In this document: positions 17,882 through 26,235 of the stretch, one piece after another | Numbering within the stretch: the stretch's first letter is position 1 | Layout of the letters: the number at the start of each line of letters is the position of its first letter | DNA from: Sphingobacterium zeae | GTDB taxonomy: Bacteria > Bacteroidota > Bacteroidia > Sphingobacteriales > Sphingobacteriaceae | Assembly: GCF_030818895.1 (NCBI RefSeq) | Contig: NZ_JAUTBA010000001.1 | Location: forward strand, 2,418,001 to 2,482,000 | Direction of reading: 5' to 3' | Length of the DNA stretch: 64,000 nucleotides | Notes under the pieces: model-generated | Database searches by the model: none | Told to the model about the DNA's origin: nothing | Seen by the model: only the letters and a program-made list of their open reading frames with translations | Translations under genes and position numbers: made by a program

Positions 17882-19045
17882 TTATTTCTGTAAAATTGGG
17901 GTTACCGGTGAACCGTCGGTCAATTTGTCAAAGCCGCTAGTAATAACACGATCGTTTTCATTTAAACCTGAATCGACGATGTAGTTGTTTTTACTTTTGC
18001 CCGAAAGTTGGATATTTCGTTTCTGTGCCTTATTGTTTTGGTCCAATATATAGACAAAGGTTTTATCTTGCAATTCGTTTACAGCAATCTGAGGTATTTG
18101 GAGAACACCTTTCTTAATTTCAGCGATTTTAAGTGTACCGCTGCTTCCAGATCGGAGAATGTTATCATGATTTTGAAAGGTGGCGCGTAAGGAGATTGCT
18201 CCCGTGGTACGGTTGATCTGGCCATTGACCGCATCAACTATTCCCTTTTTCGCATATTCTTCACCATCAGCGAGAACTAAAGTCACCTCGGGAAATACAA
18301 GTTTTTGATTTTGGTTGTATTTCTTACCCTCTATGCTATCTTTTTTTGCCTGTGCTTTTGAAAAATACAGAAAATCAGATTCATTCATAGAAAAATAAAC
18401 ATACACTTCCTGAATATCGGAAAGATAGGTGAGAGGTTCTTTATCGCCCTTTGATACCAAATTCCCGATACGCTTTGGGATCCGGCCAATGTATCCGCTT
18501 ACGGGTGCCGTTATAACCGTAAAGTCTTTACTGATCTGCGCTGAGCGTACGGCCGCGATAGCTTGGTCAAGTGTTGCCTTGGCAACTTGATAATCTGACT
18601 TGGCAGAAGAAAGTCTGACATCGGAAATAACATCATTTTGAACAAGCGGTTTCAATCGGTCTACTTCAAGTTGTGCATTTTTAAGTTTGGCTTTAGCGAC
18701 CTGTTCTGTAGCGACCATGTTATTGAGGTTTTCCTGATAGGTGGAAGGATCAACTTTAAATAGCTTTTGGCCTTTTTGTACAAAGGAGCCTTCATCAACA
18801 TAAATTTCCTGAAGTAGTCCCTCAACTTGGGGGCGAACTTCTACATTTACCTTACCTTCAATTGTCCCCAAATAATCTTTGATAGTAATTGCATCTGATT
18901 TTTTTACGGTATAAACCGGTAAAGCTACGCTTTTTTCTTTGCTTTTATTTTCTTTTGAAGAACTTGAAGAACAACTTACCTGAGTGGCTAAGGCTGAACA
19001 AATCAATAGAGATACGTTGAAAATAGATAATGTTTTTTTCTTCAC
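17882..19045 (-). CDS. RND periplasmic adaptor lipoprotein (pump 1)
   Basis: 387 residues. The signal ends in a lipobox (TQVSC, Cys about residue 26) followed by a Ser/Lys-rich linker. The membrane-fusion layout is complete: a beta-barrel strand, the lipoyl half VEGLLQEIYVDEGSFVQKGQ, an alpha-hairpin (YQENLNNMVATEQVAKAKLK to RSAQISK), the second lipoyl half ITAPVSGYIGRI, and the C-terminal barrel and membrane-proximal domains ending GFDKLTDGSPVTPILQK. It links the inner-membrane permease to the outer-membrane factor. First gene of the operon. Three palindromes lie 85-150 bases upstream of its start. Confidence 0.93.
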   Translation of the reverse strand: MKKKTLSIFNVSLLICSALATQVSCSSSSSKENKSKEKSVALPVYTVKKSDAITIKDYLGTIEGKVNVEVRPQVEGLLQEIYVDEGSFVQKGQKLFKVDPSTYQENLNNMVATEQVAKAKLKNAQLEVDRLKPLVQNDVISDVRLSSAKSDYQVAKATLDQAIAAVRSAQISKDFTVITAPVSGYIGRIPKRIGNLVSKGDKEPLTYLSDIQEVYVYFSMNESDFLYFSKAQAKKDSIEGKKYNQNQKLVFPEVTLVLADGEEYAKKGIVDAVNGQINRTTGAISLRATFQNHDNILRSGSSGTLKIAEIKKGVLQIPQIAVNELQDKTFVYILDQNNKAQKRNIQLSGKSKNNYIVDSGLNENDRVITSGFDKLTDGSPVTPILQK

Positions 19046-19129
19046 AATGATTGATTAATTTTTACGATATATGTGTGTGTAATATGAATATTACAATATA
19101 AACGTCAAATAGTTTAATTATTGTGAAGA

Positions 19130-19197
19130 TTAACATTTGTTAACATCTCCAATTGGAGATAGTAATTCTTGAATTATTAATCAATATTAATGATTAA
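19130..19197. promoter_or_regulatory. Cluster of three palindromes upstream of pump 1
   Basis: TTAACATTTGTTAA (19130-19143), ATCTCCAATTGGAGAT (19145-19160, a perfect 16-base palindrome) and TTAATCA-N7-TGATTAA (19177-19197) follow one another within 68 bases, about 85 bases upstream of the adaptor start on the minus strand. The first resembles the TTAAAC-N4-GTTTAA operators at 24.19 kb. They are candidate repressor or activator sites; no regulator gene is adjacent. Confidence 0.45.
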
Positions 19198-19239
19198 TAG
19201 TTTCACCTGTTTGATAATGAGGTTTTTAGGGAAGGGATA

Positions 19240-19271
19240 CATCATATTTTCCCTCGGAGGAAAATATGATG
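19240..19271. terminator. 13-bp hairpin downstream of AMP nucleosidase
   Basis: CATCATATTTTCC (19240-19252) and GGAAAATATGATG (19259-19271) pair perfectly around CTCGGA. It lies 17 bases beyond the 3' end of the minus-strand nucleosidase gene. The minus-strand continuation is not a strong T tract, so termination efficiency is uncertain. Confidence 0.55.
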
Positions 19272-19287
19272 TTATTAAGATGGATAC

Positions 19288-20121
19288 TTAAAATTTTAGG
19301 TGCTTTACGGTCAGCCCGTTATTAATAAGTTGTTTTAAAGCGTCAATTCCTATGCTAATATGCGCTTCTACATATTTCGCTGTAACGGTTACGTCGCTGA
19401 CAGATGTTTTAACTCCTTCCGGAACCATTGGTTGATCCGAAACGAGCAGTAAAGCACCGGTAGGAATTTTGTTGGCAAAACCGACACTGAATATCGTTGC
19501 GGTTTCCATATCAACGCACATCGCGCGGATTGATTTCAAATATTTTTTAAAGGCCTTATCGTGTTCCCAGACTCGTCTATTTGTAGTGTATACCGTTCCT
19601 GTCCAGTAATCCCGTTGATGATCCCTTATCGTAGTTGATATAGCCTTTTGCATAGCGAAGGCAGGCAGGGAGGGGACTTCGGGTGGGAAATAATCATTCG
19701 ATGTTCCTTCGCCACGGATAGCAGCAATCGGTAAAATCAATTCACCCACTGGAATCTTTTTCTTGATCCCACCGGTTTTACCCAGAAATAGTACTGCTTT
19801 TGGCGCAATAGCCGATAATAAATCCATAATGGTTGCGGCCATAGGGCTTCCCATACCAAAGTTGATGATAGTGATTCCGCCAGCAGTGACCGATTGCATC
19901 GGCTTATCTTCACCGTAAATGGGCGCATTATCATGCATTTCGGAAAACAGCTGTATATATTTAGAAAAGTTTGTCAAAAGGATGTATTCTCCAAACTCTT
20001 CTAAAGGTCTTCCCGTATACCTCGGAAGCCAATTGTTTACAATTTCTTCTTTACTTTTTAAACCTGGTGTTATCGGACTATTTACGGTACTTTTGGCACT
20101 TTTCTTTTTTGTCATAGTCAT
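19288..20121 (-). CDS. amn: AMP nucleosidase
   Basis: 277 residues. The nucleoside-phosphorylase fold shows in ITIINFGMGSPMAATIMDLL (phosphate/substrate loop), VLFLGKTGGIKKKIPVGELILP, AAIRGEGTSNDYFPPEVP and the MCVDMETATIF purine/ribose motif. LLLVSDQPMVPEGVK follows near the end. This is the short AMP nucleosidase type of Bacteroidota, which splits AMP to adenine and ribose 5-phosphate. The N-terminus is Lys/Ser-rich (MTKKKSAKS), and the second Met may be the real start. The gene is isolated, with hairpins on both sides (19240-19271 and 20211-20244). Confidence 0.85.
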   Translation of the reverse strand: MTMTKKKSAKSTVNSPITPGLKSKEEIVNNWLPRYTGRPLEEFGEYILLTNFSKYIQLFSEMHDNAPIYGEDKPMQSVTAGGITIINFGMGSPMAATIMDLLSAIAPKAVLFLGKTGGIKKKIPVGELILPIAAIRGEGTSNDYFPPEVPSLPAFAMQKAISTTIRDHQRDYWTGTVYTTNRRVWEHDKAFKKYLKSIRAMCVDMETATIFSVGFANKIPTGALLLVSDQPMVPEGVKTSVSDVTVTAKYVEAHISIGIDALKQLINNGLTVKHLKF

Positions 20122-20210
20122 TGTATTTAGTTTTTCGAATCTATTATATTCCTATAAACACTCCATTATGGGTATGTTATTATTGTAATATAAGATTTTT
20201 AGTTCTTTAA

Positions 20211-20244
20211 AAAAAAATCCCGTTCAGCTGAACGGGATTTTTTT
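20211..20244. terminator. 17-bp perfect palindromic terminator after clpX
   Basis: Seven A, TCCCGTTCAG, CTGAACGGGA and seven T form one perfect 34-base palindrome. It reads as a classical intrinsic terminator on either strand and overlaps the clpX stop codon (20243-20245), leaving essentially no 3' untranslated region. Confidence 0.9.
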
Positions 20245-21493
20245 AAGCGACTTTAAGCTTTTTCAAATCGGACTTCTCGAATTTTTTCTTCGCGTATTCC
20301 AGGGTGATTTCCAAAGCTTTTTGTCCCGTCTGCTCTTTTGTTGATGGAATCTCAAACATCGCATCCAGCATAATGGCTTCACAGATACTGCGTAAACCCC
20401 TAGCTCCGAGTTTGAACTCATCTGCTTTATCGACAATAAAGGTATAAACATCAGGATCAAATTTTAGTTCGATACCTTCATATTCGAACAACTTCTTATA
20501 CTGCTTTACCAATGCATTTTTGGGTTCAGTCAAAATGCTTAGTAAAGTTTCTTTATCCAACGGATTCAGATAAGTCAATACCGGTAGACGCCCTATTAAC
20601 TCTGGAATCAAACCAAAGTTCTTTAAGTCTTGAGGAGTAATATATTTGTATAAGTTATTCAAATCAATTTCCTCTTCGTCTTCATTCATTTTATAACCTA
20701 CAGTCTGTGTACGTAAGCGGTTTGCAATTTTCTTTTGGATACCATCAAATGCACCGCCACAGATAAAGAGTATATTACTAGTATTTACCGCGATCATTTT
20801 TTGATCAGGATGCTTCCGACCACCTTGAGGTGGAACGTTGACCACTGTACCTTCTAGAATCTTCAACAAAGCCTGTTGTACACCTTCACCTGATACATCT
20901 CTAGTAATAGAAGGATTATCGCTTTTACGCGCAATTTTATCTATTTCATCGATATAGATGATTCCGCGCTCTGCCGACGCTACATCGTAATCTGCTGCTT
21001 GAAGTAAGCGTGTCAAAATACTTTCTACATCTTCGCCAACATAACCTGCCTCTGTCAGCACTGTCGCATCTACAATACAAAATGGTACGTTTAATATCTT
21101 AGCAACTGTCTTTGCTAACAATGTTTTACCCGTACCTGTTTCTCCAACGATAATTAGATTCGATTTTTCGATCTCAATTTCGTCTTTATCCACTTTCTGA
21201 TTTAAACGTTTATAGTGATTATAAACTGCTACCGAAATTACTTTTTTTGCATCATCCTGACCGATCACATATTGATCCAAGTGAGTTTTGATCTCAAAAG
21301 GGCGGATCAACTTTAATGCAGTCTGTAATGTTTTGCTTTTTCGTTGTTTTAATTCTTCTGCTAAGATTTCGCCTGCCTGCTGGATGCATCTATCACAGAT
21401 ATGTGCACCGTTGCCTGCAATGAGCATCTGAGCTTCATTTTTGCTTATCCCACAAAACGAACAATGAATGTCTCTATCGTTATTCTTTGCCAT
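20243..21493 (-). CDS. clpX: ClpX, ATP-dependent unfoldase subunit of ClpXP
   Basis: 416 residues. The N-terminal zinc domain has Cys pairs in HCSFCG and HICDRC. Next come Walker A GETGTGKT, the pore loop GYVGEDVE, Walker [12 protein letters not shown], the [18 protein letters not shown] segment, and sensor 2 in GARGLRSI. The hexamer recognises tagged or specific proteins, unfolds them and feeds them to ClpP. It starts 2 bases after clpP, in the conserved clpP-clpX order. A trigger-factor gene, often next to this pair, is not present upstream here. Confidence 0.97.
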   Translation of the reverse strand: MAKNNDRDIHCSFCGISKNEAQMLIAGNGAHICDRCIQQAGEILAEELKQRKSKTLQTALKLIRPFEIKTHLDQYVIGQDDAKKVISVAVYNHYKRLNQKVDKDEIEIEKSNLIIVGETGTGKTLLAKTVAKILNVPFCIVDATVLTEAGYVGEDVESILTRLLQAADYDVASAERGIIYIDEIDKIARKSDNPSITRDVSGEGVQQALLKILEGTVVNVPPQGGRKHPDQKMIAVNTSNILFICGGAFDGIQKKIANRLRTQTVGYKMNEDEEEIDLNNLYKYITPQDLKNFGLIPELIGRLPVLTYLNPLDKETLLSILTEPKNALVKQYKKLFEYEGIELKFDPDVYTFIVDKADEFKLGARGLRSICEAIMLDAMFEIPSTKEQTGQKALEITLEYAKKKFEKSDLKKLKVA

Positions 21494-21495
21494 TG

Positions 21496-22197
21496 TTATT
21501 TAATATTCTCCTTCTTAGGAAGTAAAATCTCATCAATCATACCGAATTCTTTCGCCTCATTGGCTTTCATCCAGTAATCCCGATCAGAAGATTTTTCTAC
21601 CCATTCGTAAGTTTGTCCAGAATGATCTGAAATAATGGTGTATAATTCTTCTTTTAATTTCATCATTTCACGTAAGTTGATTTCCATATCGGCTGCGACG
21701 CCTTGAGCGCCACCAGAAGGTTGGTGAATCATAACACGTGAATGACGTAACGCTGCGCGTTTCCCTTTCGCACCAGCAACCAAAAGCACAGCTCCCATCG
21801 AAGCAGCAATACCGGTACAGATTGTTGCTACATCTGGCGTGATATATTGCATGGTATCATAAATTCCCAGCCCAGCATACACACTCCCGCCTGGAGAATT
21901 AATGTAGATCTGGATATCACGTTGTGCATCGGTTGACTGTAAAAACAAAAGTTGTGCCTGAATAATGTTGGCAACCTGATCATCAATGCCGCTGCCTAAA
22001 AATATGATGCGATCCATCATCAAACGTGAGAATACATCCATCTGTGCAACGTTCAATTGACGCTCTTCAACAATGTATGGTGTAAGATTTGTCGGAATGC
22101 TTGTCTCTGTGCGAGCAATGAAGCTGTCAACGTGTTGACTTCCAATACGGTGATGCTTTACTGCATATTTTCTGAATTCGTTTTTATCTATATTCAT
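21496..22197 (-). CDS. clpP: ClpP serine protease subunit
   Basis: 233 residues. The nucleophile Ser is in [13 protein letters not shown], the His in [11 protein letters not shown], and the Asp in the C-terminal KSSDRDYWM segment. [19 protein letters not shown] is the oxyanion/substrate-strand motif. The N-terminal about 30 residues ([18 protein letters not shown]) are longer than in E. coli ClpP and may be a processed propeptide. It forms the proteolytic chamber for ClpX. First gene of the clpP-clpX operon; the 170 bases upstream show no gene or recognisable RNA. Confidence 0.97.
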   Translation of the reverse strand: MNIDKNEFRKYAVKHHRIGSQHVDSFIARTETSIPTNLTPYIVEERQLNVAQMDVFSRLMMDRIIFLGSGIDDQVANIIQAQLLFLQSTDAQRDIQIYINSPGGSVYAGLGIYDTMQYITPDVATICTGIAASMGAVLLVAGAKGKRAALRHSRVMIHQPSGGAQGVAADMEINLREMMKLKEELYTIISDHSGQTYEWVEKSSDRDYWMKANEAKEFGMIDEILLPKKENIK

Positions 22198-22367
22198 CTT
22201 TTTATTTTTTTCTGTTCTGTAGGACTAATATAAAACTATATTTTATAAATCAAATAAATTGAAAAGATGTTTTACATCTACTTTACATTTTTTTTGTGGG
22301 CTCGACTCACCGCCTGGCGATTAAGGTATAGACTACCTCCCTTTTTATGTGTTTCATGCATAGCTCC

Positions 22368-22829
22368 TTAGCCAAGTTCGTTATAGCTGGGGAGGTCTTC
22401 TAAAAATTCATAGGATTCAGTCTTAAAATTAATTTTACAATAGTAATGATTTATGCCATTGCTCACTACTAAGTAGGGGATGCGATGAACGGTGTTATAA
22501 TTTGCAATTTGCTCAAACACTTGTTGAGTAATTTTTATATGCGGTGCCTTAAATTCGGCCAAAACGATCTTATGTCCATTGCTGTTGTAAATTAACAGAT
22601 CACTTCTTTTCTGAAGGTTATTTAATTTTAATCCGCCTTCGATATTCATCAGTGATTTGGGGTAATTTTTATTGAGTGACAGATAGTTTATCCAATGCTG
22701 CCTAACCCACTCTTCTGGAGTTAAGACCAGATTCTTTTTTCTGAGCTCATCAAAAATGTAAATCGCATTGTTTTTTTTGGATATTTTAGCTTTAAATGGA
22801 GGTAAGTTCAGTGGAGTGGGTGAAAACAT
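22368..22829 (-). CDS. HsdR-N-like nuclease-fold protein (PD-(D/E)xK type)
   Basis: 154 residues from MFSPTPLNLPPF; a longer in-frame start at 22979 adds 50 residues with no family look and was not used. EEWVRQHWINYL and the core RSDLLIYNSNGHKIVLAEFK fit the type I restriction HsdR N-terminal domain, with the Asp and the E-x-K of the nuclease fold. QVFEQIANYN and PYLVVSNGINHYYC follow. There is no helicase part and no hsdM/hsdS nearby. Stand-alone proteins of this type are common in Bacteroidota next to holA and are not known to restrict DNA. It diverges from holA here. A nuclease role in DNA maintenance is inference. Confidence 0.75.
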   Translation of the reverse strand: MFSPTPLNLPPFKAKISKKNNAIYIFDELRKKNLVLTPEEWVRQHWINYLSLNKNYPKSLMNIEGGLKLNNLQKRSDLLIYNSNGHKIVLAEFKAPHIKITQQVFEQIANYNTVHRIPYLVVSNGINHYYCKINFKTESYEFLEDLPSYNELG

Positions 22830-23037
22830 GAACAAATGTACTAAAATTTTGGTAATACTAATAAATTGCCTAGTTCGGAAATATGCTGTTTTTTTTATAA
22901 ACTCTGTCTTTCTACGGCAAAGAGGTAAACCAACCGCGCTAGTTTGCCAGCTGCATTTTCTCGCCTTTAAAGCAGTCAATTACTGCAAAGCTAAGTAATG
23001 AACAGAGATATAAAAGTATAACTTTGGGAAGTTCCGG

Positions 23038-23066
23038 TTTGATTTGCTATTAAAATTGTAATTTTG
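23038..23066 (+). promoter_or_regulatory. holA promoter, Bacteroidota type
   Basis: TTTG (23038-23041), 17 bases, then TAATTTTG (23059-23066), an exact TAnnTTTG. The start codon of holA is 27 bases downstream. A second TAACTTTG at 23019-23026 lacks a matching -33 element. Confidence 0.6.
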
Positions 23067-23092
23067 CTTCTCATGCACGCGCGTTTTTACAT

Positions 23093-24100
23093 ATGAACAT
23101 ACATCCGATCTTATCCGATATCAAAAATAGGGTTTTTAATCCCGTATATCTATTGCAAGGGGAGGAAAGCTATTTTATCGACACCATTGCTGAAGCGCTT
23201 GAAGCGACGGTATTGACCGACGCCCAAAAGGGCTTTGACCAATCCATTTTTTATGGAAAGGATGTTGATATGTCTACAATAGTCAATTCGGCTAAACGAT
23301 ATCCTATGATGAGCGATAATCAGGTTATCATTATTAAAGAGGCGCAAGAGTTAAAATGGAAGTCCGATACCGAGGAGCTGTTGACCAACTACCTGGAGCA
23401 TCTTACGCCAACGACTATTCTTGTTTTTTGCTATAAACATGGCAAATTTGATAAGCGTAAAAAAATTTACAAAGTCTTCGAGAAAGCAGGATTGGTGATT
23501 GATGCTGCTAAACTTTATGATGATAAGGTAGCGCCCTGGATCGGATCCTACATGAAAGACGCTGGTTGGCGTATTCATCCCCAGGCTAGCGTACTGATTG
23601 CAGATTATCTCGGTAATGACTTGTCCAAAATATCCAATGAACTGGATAAGCTTATGCTCAATGTTCCCAAAAATCAGGAAGTGAGTACGGATGACGTCGA
23701 ACGTAATATTGGTATTTCTAAAGATTATAACGTGTTTGAATTAAATACTGCATTAGCAAAACGGAATGCCTTAAAAGCGTATCAGATTGTCGACTATTTT
23801 GTGGCAAATCCCAAAAATAATCCTTTGGTTATGGTCATCGGTCAAGTGGCGACCTACTTTACTAAAATTCTAAAATATCATTATCTTATTGATAAGACCG
23901 TCGCCGCAAAAGAATTAGGTGTCCATCCATTCTTTTTGAAAGAATATGAACTTGCGGCAAGAAATTACAACCGTAGAAAAACGTTCGACGTGCTCAATGT
24001 TCTAAAAGAGACTGACTTAAAATCGAAAGGTGTTAATGTTCCAAGCAACTTTAATAGCGCAGAGATTCTCAAAGAGATGATCTATCGGATACTCAATTAA
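23093..24100 (+). CDS. holA: DNA polymerase III delta subunit
   Basis: 335 residues, usual for HolA. NPVYLLQGEESYFIDTIAEAL at the start is the delta-subunit signature. VNSAKRYPMMSDNQVIIIKEAQ corresponds to the Walker-B-like region, and LSKISNELDKLML lies in the lid domain. The C-terminal collar helices include NPLVMVIGQVATYFTKILKYH. It opens the sliding clamp within the clamp loader. It is monocistronic, with the terminator at 24148. Confidence 0.93.
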   Translation: MNIHPILSDIKNRVFNPVYLLQGEESYFIDTIAEALEATVLTDAQKGFDQSIFYGKDVDMSTIVNSAKRYPMMSDNQVIIIKEAQELKWKSDTEELLTNYLEHLTPTTILVFCYKHGKFDKRKKIYKVFEKAGLVIDAAKLYDDKVAPWIGSYMKDAGWRIHPQASVLIADYLGNDLSKISNELDKLMLNVPKNQEVSTDDVERNIGISKDYNVFELNTALAKRNALKAYQIVDYFVANPKNNPLVMVIGQVATYFTKILKYHYLIDKTVAAKELGVHPFFLKEYELAARNYNRRKTFDVLNVLKETDLKSKGVNVPSNFNSAEILKEMIYRILN

Positions 24101-24147
24101 GTAGCCAAACCGAGTATTAAATAAACAAACAGACTTGCTCAGCTCTA

Positions 24148-24174
24148 AGACACCCATTAAGGTGTCTTTTTTTT
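24148..24174 (+). terminator. Intrinsic terminator of holA
   Basis: AGACACC (24148-24154), loop CATTAA, GGTGTCT (24161-24167) and a run of eight T. It lies 48 bases after the holA stop and 16 bases before the operator region of the following TetR gene. Confidence 0.9.
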
Positions 24175-24189
24175 ACATAAATTTAATAA

Positions 24190-24227
24190 TTAAACATTTG
24201 TTTAAATTAAACGTTTGTTTAACTTTG
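24190..24227 (+). promoter_or_regulatory. Promoter overlapped by two tandem TetR-type operators
   Basis: Two near-identical 16-base palindromes, TTAAACATTTGTTTAA (24190-24205) and TTAAACGTTTGTTTAA (24207-24222), are spaced 17 bases centre to centre. TTTG at 24197-24200 (inside the first) and TAACTTTG at 24220-24227 (overlapping the end of the second) are 19 bases apart, an exact Bacteroidota -33/-7 pair. Binding of a repressor to either palindrome would block the promoter. The transcript would start about 24234 and reads into the TetR-TolC-EmrA-EmrB operon, so autorepression is the natural reading. Confidence 0.75.
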
Positions 24228-24303
24228 TCCCGCATTTAATAGCACTGCGATTCGTTTCGTTGCTTAAGATGCGATTGTATCTTTAAAGAGGTAGTTGTTT
24301 ATA

Positions 24304-24921
24304 ATGGAATTTAACGAAAAACAGATTGATATACTGCTAGCAGCAGAGCGTCTTTTTGCAACAAAAGGGTTTGATGGAACTTCCGTTCGTGATATCGCCA
24401 ATGAAGCGAATGTCAATGTGGCGATGATCAACTATTATTTTGGTTCTAAAGACAAGCTATTGGATACTTTCTTTGAATGGCGTGTTCCCGATTTCATGAT
24501 CAATGTGGATGAACTTGCGGGTATTGATCATGCGTTGGATAAAATTGATGCGATGGTGGATCGATCAATTAAATCGATGAACTCTCACCGAAAGCTATAT
24601 CACATTATTACCATCGAAAGTTCACTAAAGCAACGGATGCTTATATCTGAGGCTTTTAGGAAACTCAAATTACACAATTTAGAAGTGATCTCTTCCGTCA
24701 TCAATGATGGGGTTGCTCAGGGGGTATTTAAAGCGGGGTATGATCCAATTTTGATTCACTCGATGATGATGGGAACTTTTATGAATTTCCAGATGAACCA
24801 TAGCTTTTTACAGGATCAGTTGCATATCAATAATGATAAAGATTACGCACATTATATAGAAACAACTTTGACAGAATTTATACAGAAAACAATTAAAGCT
24901 TTATTGACATATGAAAAATAA
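24304..24921 (+). CDS. TetR/AcrR family repressor of the EmrAB-TolC operon
   Basis: 205 residues from MEFNEKQIDILLAAERLFA. The HTH region is FDGTSVRDIANEANVNVAMINYYFGSKDKLLD, with the YYFGSKDKL signature of TetR proteins. The rest is an alpha-helical ligand and dimer domain (IESSLKQRMLISEAFRKLK, HSMMMGTFMNFQMNHSF) of normal length. The start at 24304 was chosen over TTT-ATA-ATG upstream codons. It overlaps the TolC gene by 11 bases, so it is translated from the same message. The two palindromes over its promoter are the probable operators. Its inducer is unknown. Confidence 0.92.
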   Translation: MEFNEKQIDILLAAERLFATKGFDGTSVRDIANEANVNVAMINYYFGSKDKLLDTFFEWRVPDFMINVDELAGIDHALDKIDAMVDRSIKSMNSHRKLYHIITIESSLKQRMLISEAFRKLKLHNLEVISSVINDGVAQGVFKAGYDPILIHSMMMGTFMNFQMNHSFLQDQLHINNDKDYAHYIETTLTEFIQKTIKALLTYEK

Positions 24922-26221
24922 GTTGGCCAATTTAAGTGCTTTATTACTTCTAAGTCCCATGGGTTTGTTGGCACAAGACAATAAGCATATGACTTTGGAA
25001 GAGATAATTCACTTGGCCGCAAATCAAAGCGTGGAAGCGAAGTCCGCTGATACCAAGATATTCGGAAGGCAGCTCGAAGTCGAAACTGCCAAATCAAAGC
25101 AACTTCCCGACGCAAAATTGGGTGGACAATACATGGCCATGACTACTCCAAATGTGAATTTAAAGTTGGCATTGGGTGAGGGAGGTGCTACTCCGGATAT
25201 TGCAGCAAATCAATTGTGGTTAGGACAGGCTTCGGTAAGCCTGCCAATCTATACCGGTGGCAGAATTAAGGGCGGCATTGATATTGCAAAGGATGTATTG
25301 AAAGCTGAGGAATACAATGCTGTAGCGAGCAAAGAACAATTGGCTATACGTGCAGTAAATCTTTATTTGAGTCTTTATAAGGCTCAGCAAACAAATTTGT
25401 TGATTGCTGAAAATATCAAGCAGTCGGAGCAACGTGTTTCGGATTTTAAAGCAATGTTGGATAATGGTTTGATCGCACGTAATGACTTATTAAAAGCAGA
25501 ACTGCAGCTTTCAAACTATCAGGTTTCGCTTCAGGAAGCACAGAAAAATATCAAGGTGCTGAATTATCAATTGGCTAACTTCTTGAAAATTGATGAAGAT
25601 ACCCAACTGGATCAGATCAATTTGGGCGAAGTCACAGGTGTGGATTTGGGCTTAAAAGCATCATATGATGCAGCAAAAACCTCGCGCTCAGATCTAAAAT
25701 CGATGGAATCGCAACGTTTGGTTGCTGAAGATCAGCTGAAAGTCACAAAAGCGGCTGCCATGCCAACTGTTGCTGCAACTGCTGGATACAATGCTTTTGG
25801 TCTTCAAAAGGTGGTTACCGTGACGAATGCTGCCATGGTTGGCATCGGCGTTTCTTACGATATCGGTTCGCTTTACAAAAATAAAAGAGAAGTGAATGTG
25901 GCAAAAAACCGTATCAAGGAAATTGATGAGCATATTGAATTATTAAATGACAAGGTAAAAGTGCAGGTTCAACAGGCCAATGAAAACTATATGCTGGCAC
26001 AAAAGCAGGATGTGGTCTATCATCAGGCGGTGGATCAGGCTGTTGAAAATTATCGGATCACCAAAGATAAGTACGATAATGGTATCGCAGATACCGACGA
26101 CTTGTTGACCGCAGACGTACAGCAGCTGCAAAGCAAGATCAATCTGGCAATCAGCAAAGCAAACACCATTGAAAAATATTACGACCTGCTGTTAGCAAAT
26201 GGGTCTTTAAACATTAAATAG
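24911..26221 (+). CDS. TolC family outer-membrane factor (EmrAB partner)
   Basis: 436 residues with an Sec signal peptide (MKNKLANLSALLLLSPMGLLAQ), not a lipobox, unlike the three RND-linked factors in this window. Two structural repeats show the TolC layout: LSVPIYTGGRIKGGI-like (read ASVSLPIYTGGRIKGGID) near residue 110, and GVSYDIGSLYKNKREV near 315, each followed by long coiled-coil helices. The C-terminal NGIADTDDLLTADVQQLQSK is the usual conserved segment. It forms the outer-membrane exit duct for the EmrA-EmrB pump encoded downstream (14-base gap). Confidence 0.92.
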   Translation: MKNKLANLSALLLLSPMGLLAQDNKHMTLEEIIHLAANQSVEAKSADTKIFGRQLEVETAKSKQLPDAKLGGQYMAMTTPNVNLKLALGEGGATPDIAANQLWLGQASVSLPIYTGGRIKGGIDIAKDVLKAEEYNAVASKEQLAIRAVNLYLSLYKAQQTNLLIAENIKQSEQRVSDFKAMLDNGLIARNDLLKAELQLSNYQVSLQEAQKNIKVLNYQLANFLKIDEDTQLDQINLGEVTGVDLGLKASYDAAKTSRSDLKSMESQRLVAEDQLKVTKAAAMPTVAATAGYNAFGLQKVVTVTNAAMVGIGVSYDIGSLYKNKREVNVAKNRIKEIDEHIELLNDKVKVQVQQANENYMLAQKQDVVYHQAVDQAVENYRITKDKYDNGIADTDDLLTADVQQLQSKINLAISKANTIEKYYDLLLANGSLNIK

Positions 26222-26235
26222 CAATTAATCTAGAC

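Noticed and set aside
19240..19271. 13-bp inverted repeat as an insertion-sequence end
   Set aside because: No second copy, no target duplication, and it lies just past a gene end as a terminator would.
22768..22998. Plus-strand frame over the start of the HsdR-N-like gene
   Set aside because: The antisense reading fits a known family and this one does not.
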